From SM23-32 sp964434535 (GTDB lineage: Bacteria > Planctomycetota > Brocadiia > SM23-32): a DNA stretch of 64,000 bases. The notes under the pieces were generated by a model, which was not told the origin of the DNA, did no database searches, and worked only from the letters and a program-made list of their open reading frames with translations. The stretch spans positions 16,648 to 80,647 of the forward strand of contig CAYSWA010000010.1 in the NCBI GenBank assembly GCA_964434535.1, given 5' to 3'. The translations under genes were made by a program, and so were the position numbers. Every line of letters begins with the position of its first letter. Position 1 is the first letter of the stretch. Positions 1 through 8,061 of this stretch are shown piece by piece.

Positions 1-184
1 CGCGGGCGTATCCGTCGGCCATGTGCCCGGCGCCCTGCTCGTGGCGGGTGAGGATGACCTCGAAAGGCGCGTCGTACAGCTCGTCGAAGAGGCTGATGAC
101 GGCGCCGCCGGGCAGGGCGAATATGTGCTCGACCCCCTGCTCGCACAGGGCCTCGATCAGGATGGTCGCTCCGGTCTTGCTCAT
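1..184 (-). CDS. ilvB: Acetolactate synthase large subunit, N-terminal fragment
   Basis: The 61 visible codons are the start of a thiamine-diphosphate enzyme that condenses pyruvate in branched-chain amino acid synthesis. They carry the opening pattern EQGVEHIF..PGGAV and then TRHEQGAGHMADGYAR, whose Glu is the cofactor-activating residue of the family. The gene starts at an ATG (184-182) and runs off the left edge, so everything after the PYR-domain opening is missing. It lies downstream of spoVG on the same strand but has its own promoter. Other TPP decarboxylases share the fold; the HEQGAGHMADGYAR block favours acetolactate synthase. Confidence 0.85.
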   Translation of the reverse strand, partial: MSKTGATILIEALCEQGVEHIFALPGGAVISLFDELYDAPFEVILTRHEQGAGHMADGYAR

Positions 185-236
185 CGCGCAGTTCCGTCGT
201 GGGATATCGTGGGGCGCGGATCGGCGCCGGCGGGCC

Positions 237-266
237 AGTATAGCCCGCCGCCGTCGCTGCGTCCAA
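237..266 (-). promoter_or_regulatory. Sigma-70 promoter for ilvB
   Basis: TTGGAC (266-261), an 18-base spacer and TATACT (242-237) point at ilvB, with a predicted start about 45 bases upstream of its ATG. Seen by eye; no experimental support. Confidence 0.55.
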
Positions 267-293
267 CGGAAACGTCCGGGCGAGCGCCCGGGC

Positions 294-1280
294 TCAGAGG
301 ATGCCCTCGCCGAAGCCGCCGGTGTCGCGCTCGCGCAGCGAGCGCCGGGGGCCCTTGCCGACCGAGCCGGGCTCCTCTTGCTGCGGCTCTTCTTGCGCAG
401 GCTGCTCGGCCTCCGGCTCCACAGGCGCGGGTTCGAAGGCCGATTCGGGCTCTTCGGGCTCGGGGGCCGGCTGGAACTCAGCGGGTTCTTCCTCCTCCCA
501 GGCGGAGACGGGCTCGGGGCCTTCCTCTTCTACCTCGGCTCCGACTTCCTCCTCCTCATCCCAGGCGGAGATCAGCTCCGGCTCCCCCGCTTCCTCTTCG
601 GCCAGGGCGTGGGCGTAGGTGAGTATCCCTTCTTCCTCTTCCTCTTCCTCTTCCTCTTCCTNNNNNNNNNNNNNNNNNNNNNNNNNNNNNNNNNNNNNNN
701 NNNNNNNNNNNNNNNNNNNNNNNNNNNNNNNNNNNNNNNNNNNNNNNNNNNNNNNNNNNNNTTCCTGTTCCTGTTCCTGTTCCGGCTCTGCCTCGGGCTC
801 CTCGGGGGCCGCCTCGACTTCCTCTTGCTCTTCCTGGGCGGCCTCCTCGTATTCCTCGGCCAGCTCGTCGAGTCCGGCGCCGGTGTACTCGTGGAGCGGC
901 TCGATTCCCTCGCGGGCGCGACGGGCCTCTTCCTCGTAGGCGGCCAGCACGGTGATCTGGAGCACCTCCCGGCAGGGGGTGTTGATGGGATGGGCGACGT
1001 CGACGTGGTACTTGTCGCTCCCGCCGCCTTCGTCGCGCCGGTCGGGCAGGCCCTCGCCGCAGGTGTTGCAGTACTTGGCGCGCAGCTCGTTCTTGGCCCC
1101 GCAGTGGGGGCAGTTGGCGGTGAGCTTGCGGCTGGGCATGGCCACGAAGTGCCCCTTGCGGCCCTCAATGACCCGCAGGTCATGCACGACGAAGTCGTCG
1201 TCTATCGTGACACTGCAGAATGCGCGGAGCCGGTCGGTGCGATCTTGCATCAGTTTGACGCGCACTTCCGTGATGTTCAA
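294..1280 (-). CDS. spoVG: SpoVG-family protein with inserted zinc ribbon and Glu-rich tail (contains gap)
   Basis: Residues 1-50 (ITEVRVKL, DDDFVVHDLRVIEG, FVAMPSRK) and 91-117 (VDVAHPIN...) are the two halves of the SpoVG fold, a small RNA/DNA-binding regulator. Between them sits a zinc ribbon with Cys57, Cys60, Cys71 and Cys74, which Bacillus SpoVG lacks. After residue 120 the protein becomes a long acidic tail made of Glu-rich, Pro/Ala-rich repeats. The start is a TTG inside the overlap TTGA with the ispE stop, preceded by GGAGGG; it matches the family N-terminus. The tail holds the 100-N gap, so its length and frame are uncertain, although both flanks read in the same Glu frame. Bacillus also keeps spoVG near ispE, which supports the call. 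Function of the tail is unknown. Confidence 0.82.
   Translation of the reverse strand: MNITEVRVKLMQDRTDRLRAFCSVTIDDDFVVHDLRVIEGRKGHFVAMPSRKLTANCPHCGAKNELRAKYCNTCGEGLPDRRDEGGGSDKYHVDVAHPINTPCREVLQITVLAAYEEEARRAREGIEPLHEYTGAGLDELAEEYEEAAQEEQEEVEAAPEEPEAEPEQEQEQEXXXXXXXXXXXXXXXXXXXXXXXXXXXXXXXXXXEEEEEEEEEEGILTYAHALAEEEAGEPELISAWDEEEEVGAEVEEEGPEPVSAWEEEEPAEFQPAPEPEEPESAFEPAPVEPEAEQPAQEEPQQEEPGSVGKGPRRSLRERDTGGFGEGIL
633..782. repeat. Hexanucleotide tandem repeat spanning an assembly gap
   Basis: The left flank (633-661) is a run of TTCCTC units and the right flank (762-779) a run of TTCCTG units; on the coding strand these are GAAGAG (Glu-Glu) and GAACAG (Glu-Gln). Exactly 100 N (662-761) separate them, the usual placeholder for unknown length. 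The tandem repeat probably caused the assembly break. Confidence 0.9.
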
Positions 1281-2215
1281 CGCAGGTCCCTCCTCAATCT
1301 CAGCGAACGGATGTTTGCGTGCCACGCCGGCAGACTCTGCACGACCGCGCAACGGACTGCGAGTTCGGACTCGACGGCCCGGGCCACCCGCTCCGCTCGC
1401 GACCGCCCCCGCGCGATGACGAAGAAGCTCGAACCGCTGCCCGACAGCAGGTGCCCGCGCGCGCGGCGCACCTCGCTGCACTGCGCGAGGGCGCGCCGCA
1501 GCGCGCGCAGCTCCTCGCTCTCGGCGCAAGCCGCCTCCTCGAGGTCGTTGCGCAGGCAGCGACCCAGCCGCTCCGGGTCTCCTTCCGACAGCGCCTCTAC
1601 TACATTGTCACCTGCGGCACCCCGATCTGTCAAGCCGGCTGCCGCCCGTTCGTAGACGCGCGCCGTCGAGACGGGGAGCTCGGGCATCACCAGCACGTAA
1701 TGCAGCGTCGCCGGGCAGGGCAGCGGCGTGACCCGCTCCCCCCGGCCCTCGCAGAGCGCCGCGCCGCCGGTCAAGAAGAAGGGCACGTCCGAGCCGAGCC
1801 CGGCGGCCATCGCGGCCAGCTCGTCCTCCGACGGCGAAAGCTCCCACAGCTGCGCCAGCGCCAGGAGCGTGATCGCGGCGTCGGAGCTGCCGCCGCCGAG
1901 GCCGCCGCCGACGGGGATGCGTTTGGTCAGCCGCACGTCGGCCCCGCGTTCGGCGCCGCAGAGCTCCCGCAGCAGCCGGGCGGCCCGCAGCACCAGGTTC
2001 GTCTCGTCGCTCGGCAGGTCGGCCCCAACGCATTCGAGCCGAAGCCGCCCGTCCTGCCTGGCCTCGAGCTCGATCTCGTCGCAGAGGCTTACCGCCTGCA
2101 TGACGGTGCGGATCTCGTGGTAGCCGTCGGGCCGCCGGCCGAGGACTTCCAGGCCCAGGTTCACCTTGGCGGGGGCGCAGAGGCGCAGCACGCCGGGGGC
2201 GGGCCGTTCACTCAT
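1277..2215 (-). CDS. ispE: 4-diphosphocytidyl-2-C-methyl-D-erythritol kinase
   Basis: Phosphorylates CDP-methylerythritol in the non-mevalonate (MEP) isoprenoid pathway, in the cytosol. The 312-residue product has the GHMP-kinase layout: APAKVNLGL near residues 14-22, the ATP loop PVGGGLGGGSSDA at 101-113 and a late GSGSSFF glycine motif. Length is normal for the family. The ATG (2215-2213) overlaps the end of rsmD by 8 bases and the stop overlaps the spoVG start by 4, so the three are probably translated as a coupled unit. No anomalies seen. Confidence 0.95.
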   Translation of the reverse strand: MSERPAPGVLRLCAPAKVNLGLEVLGRRPDGYHEIRTVMQAVSLCDEIELEARQDGRLRLECVGADLPSDETNLVLRAARLLRELCGAERGADVRLTKRIPVGGGLGGGSSDAAITLLALAQLWELSPSEDELAAMAAGLGSDVPFFLTGGAALCEGRGERVTPLPCPATLHYVLVMPELPVSTARVYERAAAGLTDRGAAGDNVVEALSEGDPERLGRCLRNDLEEAACAESEELRALRRALAQCSEVRRARGHLLSGSGSSFFVIARGRSRAERVARAVESELAVRCAVVQSLPAWHANIRSLRLRRDLR

Positions 2216-2798
2216 CGGCCTCCTCCCCCCGCACCTCGAAGAGCGTGAGCTGGCTCTGCCCGTAGATGCGTCGATCGACCTGGTAGAGCCGGCGGGCCGG
2301 CCAGACCGCGTGGGGGATCGGCCGGTGGTGCAGCACCAGCAGGCCGCCCGGCGCGATCCAGCGGCCGATCGAGCCCTCCAGCGCCTCGAAGAGCCGGGCC
2401 CTCGCGTTGGGGTCGTCCACCATGGCATAGGGCGGATCGACGAAGACCAGCCCCGCCGCCAGCCCGCTCGGCGGAGCCAGCCGCACCGGCAGGCTCAGCA
2501 CGTCCGCGCGCAGCACGCGGCAGCGCTCGGCCAGTGCGCACAGCTCGGCGTTCTCCCGGGCCAGCTCGACCAGGCGGGGGTCCTGCTCGACGAAGACGCC
2601 GCTCTCGGCGCCGCGGCTCAGCGCCTCCAGCCCCAGGGCCCCGCTGCCGCAGAACAGGTCGAGCACCCGGGCCCCCGGCACGTCGAGCCGGATGATGTTG
2701 AACAGCGACTCCTTGACCCTGTCCAGCATGGGGCGCAGGGAGTCGAGGTCCAGCGACTCCAGGCGTATGCCGCCGGCGCTGCCGCCGATGATGCGCAA
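2208..2798 (-). CDS. rsmD: 16S rRNA (guanine-N2) methyltransferase RsmD
   Basis: An S-adenosylmethionine-dependent enzyme that methylates G966 of 16S rRNA during 30S assembly. Visible motifs are RIIGG at the N-terminus, LRPMLDRVKESLFN (family RPTTDRVREALFN), the SAM-binding VLDLFCGSGALGLEALSRG and the catalytic DPPY. I prefer the TTG start at 2798 because CGGAGG lies six bases upstream and it yields LRIIGG at once; a GTG at 2813 would add five residues without a ribosome site. Product about 196 residues, normal for RsmD. Confidence 0.9.
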   Translation of the reverse strand: MRIIGGSAGGIRLESLDLDSLRPMLDRVKESLFNIIRLDVPGARVLDLFCGSGALGLEALSRGAESGVFVEQDPRLVELARENAELCALAERCRVLRADVLSLPVRLAPPSGLAAGLVFVDPPYAMVDDPNARARLFEALEGSIGRWIAPGGLLVLHHRPIPHAVWPARRLYQVDRRIYGQSQLTLFEVRGEEADE

Positions 2799-2832
2799 GG
2801 GATGCCTCCGCACGGATTGGGGCGGGGCCGCC

Positions 2833-3708
2833 TCAGCCTTCCTCGCCGGCCATCTCGGCGGGGGTGACGGCTACGATGCAGACGCCGCTGGAGCGGGCGC
2901 GGCGCTCGATCTCGTCGCGGTCCAGCGCGATGGTGCGGCCGGCCTCGACGGCGAGCAGGTCGACGCCGGAGCTCTGGAGCGTGTCCACAGTGTCCGGACC
3001 GATGCAGGGCAGGTCGAAGCGCTCGTCGTGCCCTTCCCTGGGCACCTTGACGGCGACCGCCCCTCCCCCGGCGAGCCGGCCGCCGCGCTCCAGCGTGGCG
3101 TCGGTGCCGTCGATGCCCTCGACGGCGAGGACGGCGCCGTCCTTGACCACGATGCACTGGCCGATCTGCATGGCGGCGATCTGCTTGGCCAGCGGCCAGC
3201 CGAAGCGCACGTCGCGCCACTGGGCCTCGGTGGGCCGCCGGGCGGTCAGGCAGCCGGACGGCACCAGCAGGTCGGGGCAGAACTCGGGGACGCTGCCCAC
3301 GGCGATGCCCTCCCTGTCGAACTCGTCGGCCACGGCGCCCAGGATGGTATGGTCTTGCCGGCTGCGCAGGCGGCCGTACCAGAGCTGGATGGTGCGCAGG
3401 TCCGGCAGCATGGCGAGCTTGCTGTCGTACATGCGCCGCTTGCGGATCGCCCCGCACATGAGCATGGCCTCGGCGCCGGCCGCCTTGAAGAGCCTGATCC
3501 ACCGGCCGAGCCGGGCCAGCCCGGCCCAGTGCCACTGGTCGACGAGGCGGGCCAGCTCCTCGTCGGCTTCCCCCCGTATGCCCACGCCGACGACGCGGGC
3601 GCCGCGGGCCTTCAGCGACTCGGCCACGCGCCGGGGCAGCAGGCCCGAGCCGCACAGGACGCCGATGGTGCGCCCGCTCAAATCGCCGCAGGGCTCGGGC
3701 TCGGCCAT
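2833..3708 (-). CDS. lpxI: UDP-2,3-diacylglucosamine pyrophosphatase LpxI
   Basis: LpxI (formerly DUF1009) splits UDP-2,3-diacylglucosamine to lipid X and UMP in lipid A synthesis and replaces LpxH in many Gram-negative phyla. The 291-residue protein has the N-terminal GVLCGSGLLPRRVAE nucleotide-fold start and the conserved C-terminal block with KVPREGHDERFDLPCIGPDT, plus VDLLAVEAG...L near the end. The ATG at 3708 follows a GAGG. It sits between proA and rsmD, 2 bases from proA's stop. It is good evidence for an outer membrane with lipid A, although no other lpx gene is in the window. Confidence 0.92.
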   Translation of the reverse strand: MAEPEPCGDLSGRTIGVLCGSGLLPRRVAESLKARGARVVGVGIRGEADEELARLVDQWHWAGLARLGRWIRLFKAAGAEAMLMCGAIRKRRMYDSKLAMLPDLRTIQLWYGRLRSRQDHTILGAVADEFDREGIAVGSVPEFCPDLLVPSGCLTARRPTEAQWRDVRFGWPLAKQIAAMQIGQCIVVKDGAVLAVEGIDGTDATLERGGRLAGGGAVAVKVPREGHDERFDLPCIGPDTVDTLQSSGVDLLAVEAGRTIALDRDEIERRARSSGVCIVAVTPAEMAGEEG

Positions 3709-3710
3709 CG

Positions 3711-4979
3711 TCACTGCCTCAGTTGCCCGTCGCCGATGACGCGCCACTTGTAGCTGGTCAGCTCCTCCAGCGCCATCGGCCCGCGGGCGTGGAGCTTGTC
3801 GGTGCTGATGCCGATCTCGGCGCCGAGGCCGAACTGCTCCCCGTCGGAGAAGCGCGTCGAGGTGTTGACGAAGACGCAGGCCGAATCTACCTCGTCCAGG
3901 AAGCGCCGGGCGCTGCGCACCTCGCTGGTGACGATCGCGTCGCTGTGGTGCGAGCCGTAGCGGTTGATGTGCTCGATCGCCTCGGCCAGGCCGCTGACCA
4001 CGCGCACCGAGAGCGTCCGGTCCAGGTATTCGGTGAGCCAGTCCTCGGGGGTGGCCTTCTTGAGGTCCGGCATCATCTCGCAGCAGGTCTCGCAGCCGCG
4101 CAGCTCGACGCCCTCCTCCTCGAAGACGGGCCGCATGCGGGGCCAGAACGCGGGCGCGATCTCGCGGTGCACCAGCAGCGTCTCCATGGCGTTGCAGACG
4201 CCGGGGCGCTGGCACTTGGCGTTGCGGCAGATCGCCACGGCCATCTCCAGGTCGGCCGTGGCGTCCACGAAGACGTGGCAGACCCCCTCGTAGTGCTTGA
4301 TGACCGGCACGGTGGCGCCCTCGACGACGGCGCGGATCAGGCCCTTGCCGCCGCGCGGGATCACCACGTCGATGTACCGGTCGGCCGTCAGGAGCTCGCC
4401 GACGACGGCCCGGTCGGTCGTCTCGACGAGCTGGACGGCGCGGGGGTCGATGCCGGCCTCCTCGCAGCCGGCGGCGAGCTGCTTGTGAATGGCCAGGTTG
4501 GAGTGGATCGCCTCCTTGCCGCCGCGCAGGATGACGGCGTTGCCGCTCTTCAGGCAGAGGGAGGCGGCGTCGGCCGTCACGTTCGGGCGCGACTCGTAGA
4601 TCATGCAGATCACGCCGAGCGGCACGCGCACCTTGTCCAGCTTCAGCCCGTTGGGCAGCACCCAGCCGTCGATGACGCGCCCGACCGGGTCGCGCAGGGC
4701 GGCGACTTTGCGCAAGGAGCCGGCCATGCCCTCGATGCGGGCGTCGCTCAACTCCAGGCGGTCGAGCATGGCGCAGGAGAGGCCGGCCTGGCGGCCGGCT
4801 TCGAGGTCTTCGGCGTTCTGCGCCTTCAGCTCGTCGCTCGCCGCCAGCAGGTGGGCGGCCATGCCCTCCAGGGCGGCGTCCTTCTGGGCGGTGGAGGCGC
4901 GCGCGGCGCTGCCGGCGGCCTGCCGCGCGGCGCGGCAGAGCCCGCCGACGTATTCCTTGATGTCGGTGATCTCCGTCAT
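3711..4979 (-). CDS. proA: Gamma-glutamyl phosphate reductase
   Basis: Reduces gamma-glutamyl phosphate to glutamate semialdehyde with NADPH, the second step of proline synthesis. The 422 residues match the family length. The catalytic Cys262 lies in RPGVCNAME, and the NADP-site strand YESRPNVTADA (128-138), the LRGGKEAIHSN block and the C-terminal HARGPMALEELTSYKW are all present. No proB (glutamate kinase) is adjacent. Starts with ATG 24 bases after the upstream coiled-coil gene. Confidence 0.96.
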   Translation of the reverse strand: MTEITDIKEYVGGLCRAARQAAGSAARASTAQKDAALEGMAAHLLAASDELKAQNAEDLEAGRQAGLSCAMLDRLELSDARIEGMAGSLRKVAALRDPVGRVIDGWVLPNGLKLDKVRVPLGVICMIYESRPNVTADAASLCLKSGNAVILRGGKEAIHSNLAIHKQLAAGCEEAGIDPRAVQLVETTDRAVVGELLTADRYIDVVIPRGGKGLIRAVVEGATVPVIKHYEGVCHVFVDATADLEMAVAICRNAKCQRPGVCNAMETLLVHREIAPAFWPRMRPVFEEEGVELRGCETCCEMMPDLKKATPEDWLTEYLDRTLSVRVVSGLAEAIEHINRYGSHHSDAIVTSEVRSARRFLDEVDSACVFVNTSTRFSDGEQFGLGAEIGISTDKLHARGPMALEELTSYKWRVIGDGQLRQ

Positions 4980-5003
4980 CGCTGGGTTCCGTTTGGTGGT
5001 GCG

Positions 5004-5468
5004 CTAAGCTTCCCGTTGATAGTGGCGCCGGCGGGCGGCCAGCGCGTTGAGCGCGCCGAAGAGCAGGGCCGTGACCACGAAGGCGGCCGCCGGCACCCCC
5101 ACCGAGAGGTGGCGCCACGTCAGCGCCCGCTCCCAGGTCGAGCCGCTCACCTGCGGCGTCGGCCCGGCGCGCCTGCGCGCGGGGACCGGTTCGAACTGGC
5201 TGACCTCTTCGCCGGGCGCGGCGAAGCCGTAGTCCTCGCGCGCCACACGCTCGATGGCCTCCGGCGAGCTGAGCAGCGCGTCCCGCTCGGCCCTGAGCCG
5301 CTCGTTCTGCAGCTCCAGCCGCTCCAGGCGGGCCTTCCGGCGGGCCTCCTCGATCTGCATGCGCTCGAGCTGGTGGCCCCGCCGGGCCAGGATCGCCCCC
5401 ATCAGCGCCGCCACCAGCGTCGTCAGCAGCACCGGCAGCCAGAATGACCTGGAGGAGAACACGTCCAT
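5004..5468 (-). CDS. FtsB/DivIC-like septum protein with extra C-terminal membrane segment
   Basis: The 154-residue product begins with a membrane helix (about 6-25), then a charged coiled coil (about 30-70, repeated Arg/Glu/Leu) and the SPEAIERVAREDYGFAAPGEE block typical of FtsB/DivIC proteins, which join the divisome core. Unusually, a second hydrophobic helix follows near residues 125-145 (VPAAAFVVTALLFGALNAL), so both ends could be anchored. I start at the ATG 5468, which has GGAG upstream and follows the predicted transcription start by about 35 bases. First gene of the proA-lpxI-rsmD-ispE-spoVG operon. Confidence 0.75.
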   Translation of the reverse strand: MDVFSSRSFWLPVLLTTLVAALMGAILARRGHQLERMQIEEARRKARLERLELQNERLRAERDALLSSPEAIERVAREDYGFAAPGEEVSQFEPVPARRRAGPTPQVSGSTWERALTWRHLSVGVPAAAFVVTALLFGALNALAARRRHYQREA

Positions 5469-5509
5469 CGGCACCGCTCCGGGGCGTGGAAGCGCGCGGC
5501 CCACCCACT

Positions 5510-5539
5510 GCTATAACAGGAAGCGCGCCGCGCTGTCAA
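5510..5539 (-). promoter_or_regulatory. Sigma-70 promoter for the ftsB-like/proA/lpxI/rsmD/ispE/spoVG operon
   Basis: Consensus TTGACA (5539-5534), an 18-base spacer and TATAGC (5515-5510); predicted leader of about 35 bases before the ATG at 5468. No other convincing promoter is visible inside the operon. Confidence 0.65.
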
Positions 5540-5566
5540 CCTCGCCGCGTGACGCCCCCGGCGGGC

Positions 5567-6856
5567 CTACTTCAGAAAGAGCTCGATGACGGGCACCTCG
5601 ACCTCGGGCTTGCGCACGGGCAGCCGCAGCGCCAGGTCGCCGCCCTCCCCTTGGTACTCGGGCTGGAAGTGCGCCCCGCCGCCGAGGGGCAGCTCGCTGG
5701 CGTCGTTGAGGATCTGCGCGTAGGCGACCTTGCCGGCCATGCCGGGCAGGTGGATGACGCCGATCGGCCAGTTCAGCACGTGCACGTAGAGGCGGCGCGT
5801 CGCGGGGTTGTAGGTCAGGCGGCAGTCCGGCGGCGCGCGGAAGCCCTCCGGCGCCTGCGTGCAGCCGTAGATGGCCCGCCCGTGCCGTTTCATCCACTCG
5901 CCCATGCCGCGCAGGCGGTCCATGGCGCGCGCGTCGAACTCGCCCCGCGCCGTCGGGCCGACGTTCAGCAGCAGGTTGCCGCCCTTGCTGACCGACTCGA
6001 TCAGCAGCAGCAGGCACTGCCGGACGCTCTTCCAGGTGTACTCGTCGCGGTAGTAGCCCCACGAGCCGCTGAAGGTCTGGCAGGTCTCCCAGGGCACCCG
6101 CCGGCCGTCGACCGCGACCCATTCGCTGACCATGAACTGCTCGGGGGTCTTGAAGTCCCAGCCGCCGGGCACGTCGTTCAGGTCGAGGCGGTCGTCGATG
6201 ATGATCTCGGGCTGGAGCCCGCGGGTCAGATCGAGGATCTTCTCGGACTGCCAGTCCCCCCGCCCCTTGCCGTCCTCGCCGGGGAAGGAGAAGTCGTAGA
6301 AGATCACGTCGATCTTGCCGAAGCGGGTGAGCAGCTCGCGCACCTGCGCGCGCATGTATTCGGCGTAGTTCGCCACGTCGCGCTGCTTGCTCTGCTCGCG
6401 GGCCCCGGCGTCGTCCCGCATCGGGTGATGCCGGTCGATGGGGTATGCGGGGTGGTGCCAGTCGAGCAGGCTGTAGTAGAAGCCGACGCCGAGGCCCTCC
6501 TCGCGGAACGCCTCGACCATCGGGCCGAGCAGGTCGCGCCCGTAAGGCGTGTTGGTCACCTTGTAGTCGGTGACCTGCGAGTCCCAGAGGCAGAAGCCCT
6601 CGTGGTGCTTGGTGGTCACGACGAAGTACTTCATGCCCGCCTCACGCGCGGCGCGGGCCCACCGGCGAGGATCGTAGAGGTCGGGATCGAAGTGCTCGAA
6701 GTACTTCCGGTACTCTTCGTCCGGGATGCGCTCCTGGCTCTTGACCCACTCGTGGCGCGCGGCAAGGGCGTAGAGGCCCCAGTGGATGAACATGCCGAAC
6801 CGCGCGCGGGTCCACCACTCCATGTGCTCCGGCACCTGGAACGAATCGCCGCCCAT
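5567..6856 (-). CDS. Alpha-L-fucosidase, GH29 family
   Basis: A retaining glycosidase expected to release L-fucose from glycans. The protein (429 residues) opens with WWTRARFGMFIHWGLYA and continues with YFVVTTKHHEGFCLWDS and GFYYSLLDWHHP, the strand motifs of the GH29 barrel. The nucleophile Asp is expected in DVIFYDFSF. GNLLLNVGPTARGEF marks the end of the barrel. There is no signal peptide, so the enzyme looks cytosolic and would need imported oligosaccharide. ATG at 6856 follows GAGGAG. It is divergent from the UroD-family gene at 7005, each with its own promoter. Confidence 0.88.
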   Translation of the reverse strand: MGGDSFQVPEHMEWWTRARFGMFIHWGLYALAARHEWVKSQERIPDEEYRKYFEHFDPDLYDPRRWARAAREAGMKYFVVTTKHHEGFCLWDSQVTDYKVTNTPYGRDLLGPMVEAFREEGLGVGFYYSLLDWHHPAYPIDRHHPMRDDAGAREQSKQRDVANYAEYMRAQVRELLTRFGKIDVIFYDFSFPGEDGKGRGDWQSEKILDLTRGLQPEIIIDDRLDLNDVPGGWDFKTPEQFMVSEWVAVDGRRVPWETCQTFSGSWGYYRDEYTWKSVRQCLLLLIESVSKGGNLLLNVGPTARGEFDARAMDRLRGMGEWMKRHGRAIYGCTQAPEGFRAPPDCRLTYNPATRRLYVHVLNWPIGVIHLPGMAGKVAYAQILNDASELPLGGGAHFQPEYQGEGGDLALRLPVRKPEVEVPVIELFLK

Positions 6857-6892
6857 AGCGCGTCTCCTCAGTCAGCAGGGGAACAAGCCGGC

Positions 6893-6921
6893 ACTCTATG
6901 TCCGGCTCGCCGGCCTGTCAA
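6893..6921 (-). promoter_or_regulatory. Sigma-70 promoter for the fucosidase
   Basis: TTGACA (6921-6916), 17-base spacer, TAGAGT (6898-6893), reading toward 6856. Confidence 0.6.
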
Positions 6922-6937
6922 CGGCACGGCCGACGCC

Positions 6938-6966
6938 TTTACACCGCCCCGCGCATTGCCTATAGT
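6938..6966 (+). promoter_or_regulatory. Sigma-70 promoter for the UroD-family gene at 7005
   Basis: TTTACA (6938-6943), 17-base spacer, TATAGT (6961-6966), start expected about 30 bases before the GTG. It is back to back with the fucosidase promoter. Confidence 0.65.
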
Positions 6967-7004
6967 GACGCCGGCACCGGACCCCCGATACAGGTACAGA
7001 GACC

Positions 7005-8033
7005 GTGAACGGCCGCGAGATCGTCCGCCGCACGCTCACCTTCGGGCGCCCCGAGCGGATCGCCATGTCCCTGCCCGAACCCTACCCGAACGACTTCCGC
7101 TTCGCCGGGCCCGGCCCCGACCCCGCCCACCCCGAGGGCGGCTGGGAGGAGGTGGGCGGCGGGCGCTGGGAGCGCAACGACGAGTGGGGCAACACGTGGG
7201 CCCGCATCGAGGGCTTCAGCAAGGGCGAGGTCGCCCGCGGCGCCGTCGAGGACTGGGACCGGCTCGACGAGGTCGAGCTGCCCGACTACGACCTGGCGGA
7301 GCGTTACGAGGGCCTGCGCGCGGCGTTCGAGCACGCGCCCGGCAAGTTCCACGTCGGCTCCCTGCCCGGCTTCCCCTTCAACGTGGCGCGGAAGATGCGG
7401 CGGCTCGACAACTTCCTGGTCGACGTGCTCGCCGAGCCCGAACGGGCCGAGCGGCTGCTGGCCATGGTCGAGGAGCAGCTCGCCCGCGCCATCCGGCGCA
7501 TGGGCAGCGCGGGCGCCGACGCCGTCATGTTCCCCGAGGACTGGGGCACGCAGGACCGCCTGCTGGTCAGCCCCGCCGTCTGGGAGCGGATGTTCCGCCC
7601 CGGCTTCGAGCGGCTCTGTCGCGTCGCGCGCGAGGCCGGCGTCTTCGTGCTGATGCACTCCTGCGGCTACATCTACGAGGCGATGGAGGGCCTGATCGCG
7701 GCGGGGATCGACTGCTTCCAGTTCGACCAGCCGGAGCTCTACGGGGTCGAGCGGCTCGCCGAGGAGTTCGGCGGGCGGGCGACGTTCTGGTGCCCGGTCG
7801 ACATCCAGAAGGTGCTCCAGAGGCGGGACGCCGAGCGCATCCGCGCCGCCGCCCGGCGCATGATCGAGCGGCTCGGCGCGGCCGGGGGTGGCTTCATCGC
7901 GGGCTACTATCCCTCGAACGAGGCGATCGGCCTCGACCCGAAGTGGCAGGACGTCGCCTGCCGGGCCTTCGTCGAGCACGGCGCGCCGCAGCTCTGGCCG
8001 GAGCTGAACGAGCGGCTCGCCGCCCCGGCGTAG
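7005..8033 (+). CDS. Uroporphyrinogen decarboxylase-family (MtaA-like) protein
   Basis: A 342-residue TIM-barrel protein of the UroD/MtaA superfamily. The HSCG motif (LMHSCGYIYEAM) carries the His-Cys metal ligands found in corrinoid-linked methyltransferase members and is not a feature of haem-synthesis HemE. The family start NGREIVRRTLTFGRPERIA is clear. It begins with GTG. No corrinoid protein or haem gene is adjacent; downstream is plsY after 28 bases. The likely role is methyl-group transfer or a related cobamide reaction, but the substrate cannot be told. Two more family members lie at 24874 and 49455. Confidence 0.75.
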   Translation: MNGREIVRRTLTFGRPERIAMSLPEPYPNDFRFAGPGPDPAHPEGGWEEVGGGRWERNDEWGNTWARIEGFSKGEVARGAVEDWDRLDEVELPDYDLAERYEGLRAAFEHAPGKFHVGSLPGFPFNVARKMRRLDNFLVDVLAEPERAERLLAMVEEQLARAIRRMGSAGADAVMFPEDWGTQDRLLVSPAVWERMFRPGFERLCRVAREAGVFVLMHSCGYIYEAMEGLIAAGIDCFQFDQPELYGVERLAEEFGGRATFWCPVDIQKVLQRRDAERIRAAARRMIERLGAAGGGFIAGYYPSNEAIGLDPKWQDVACRAFVEHGAPQLWPELNERLAAPA

Positions 8034-8061
8034 GCGGGCGGAGACCGGGAGGGACGCCGGC

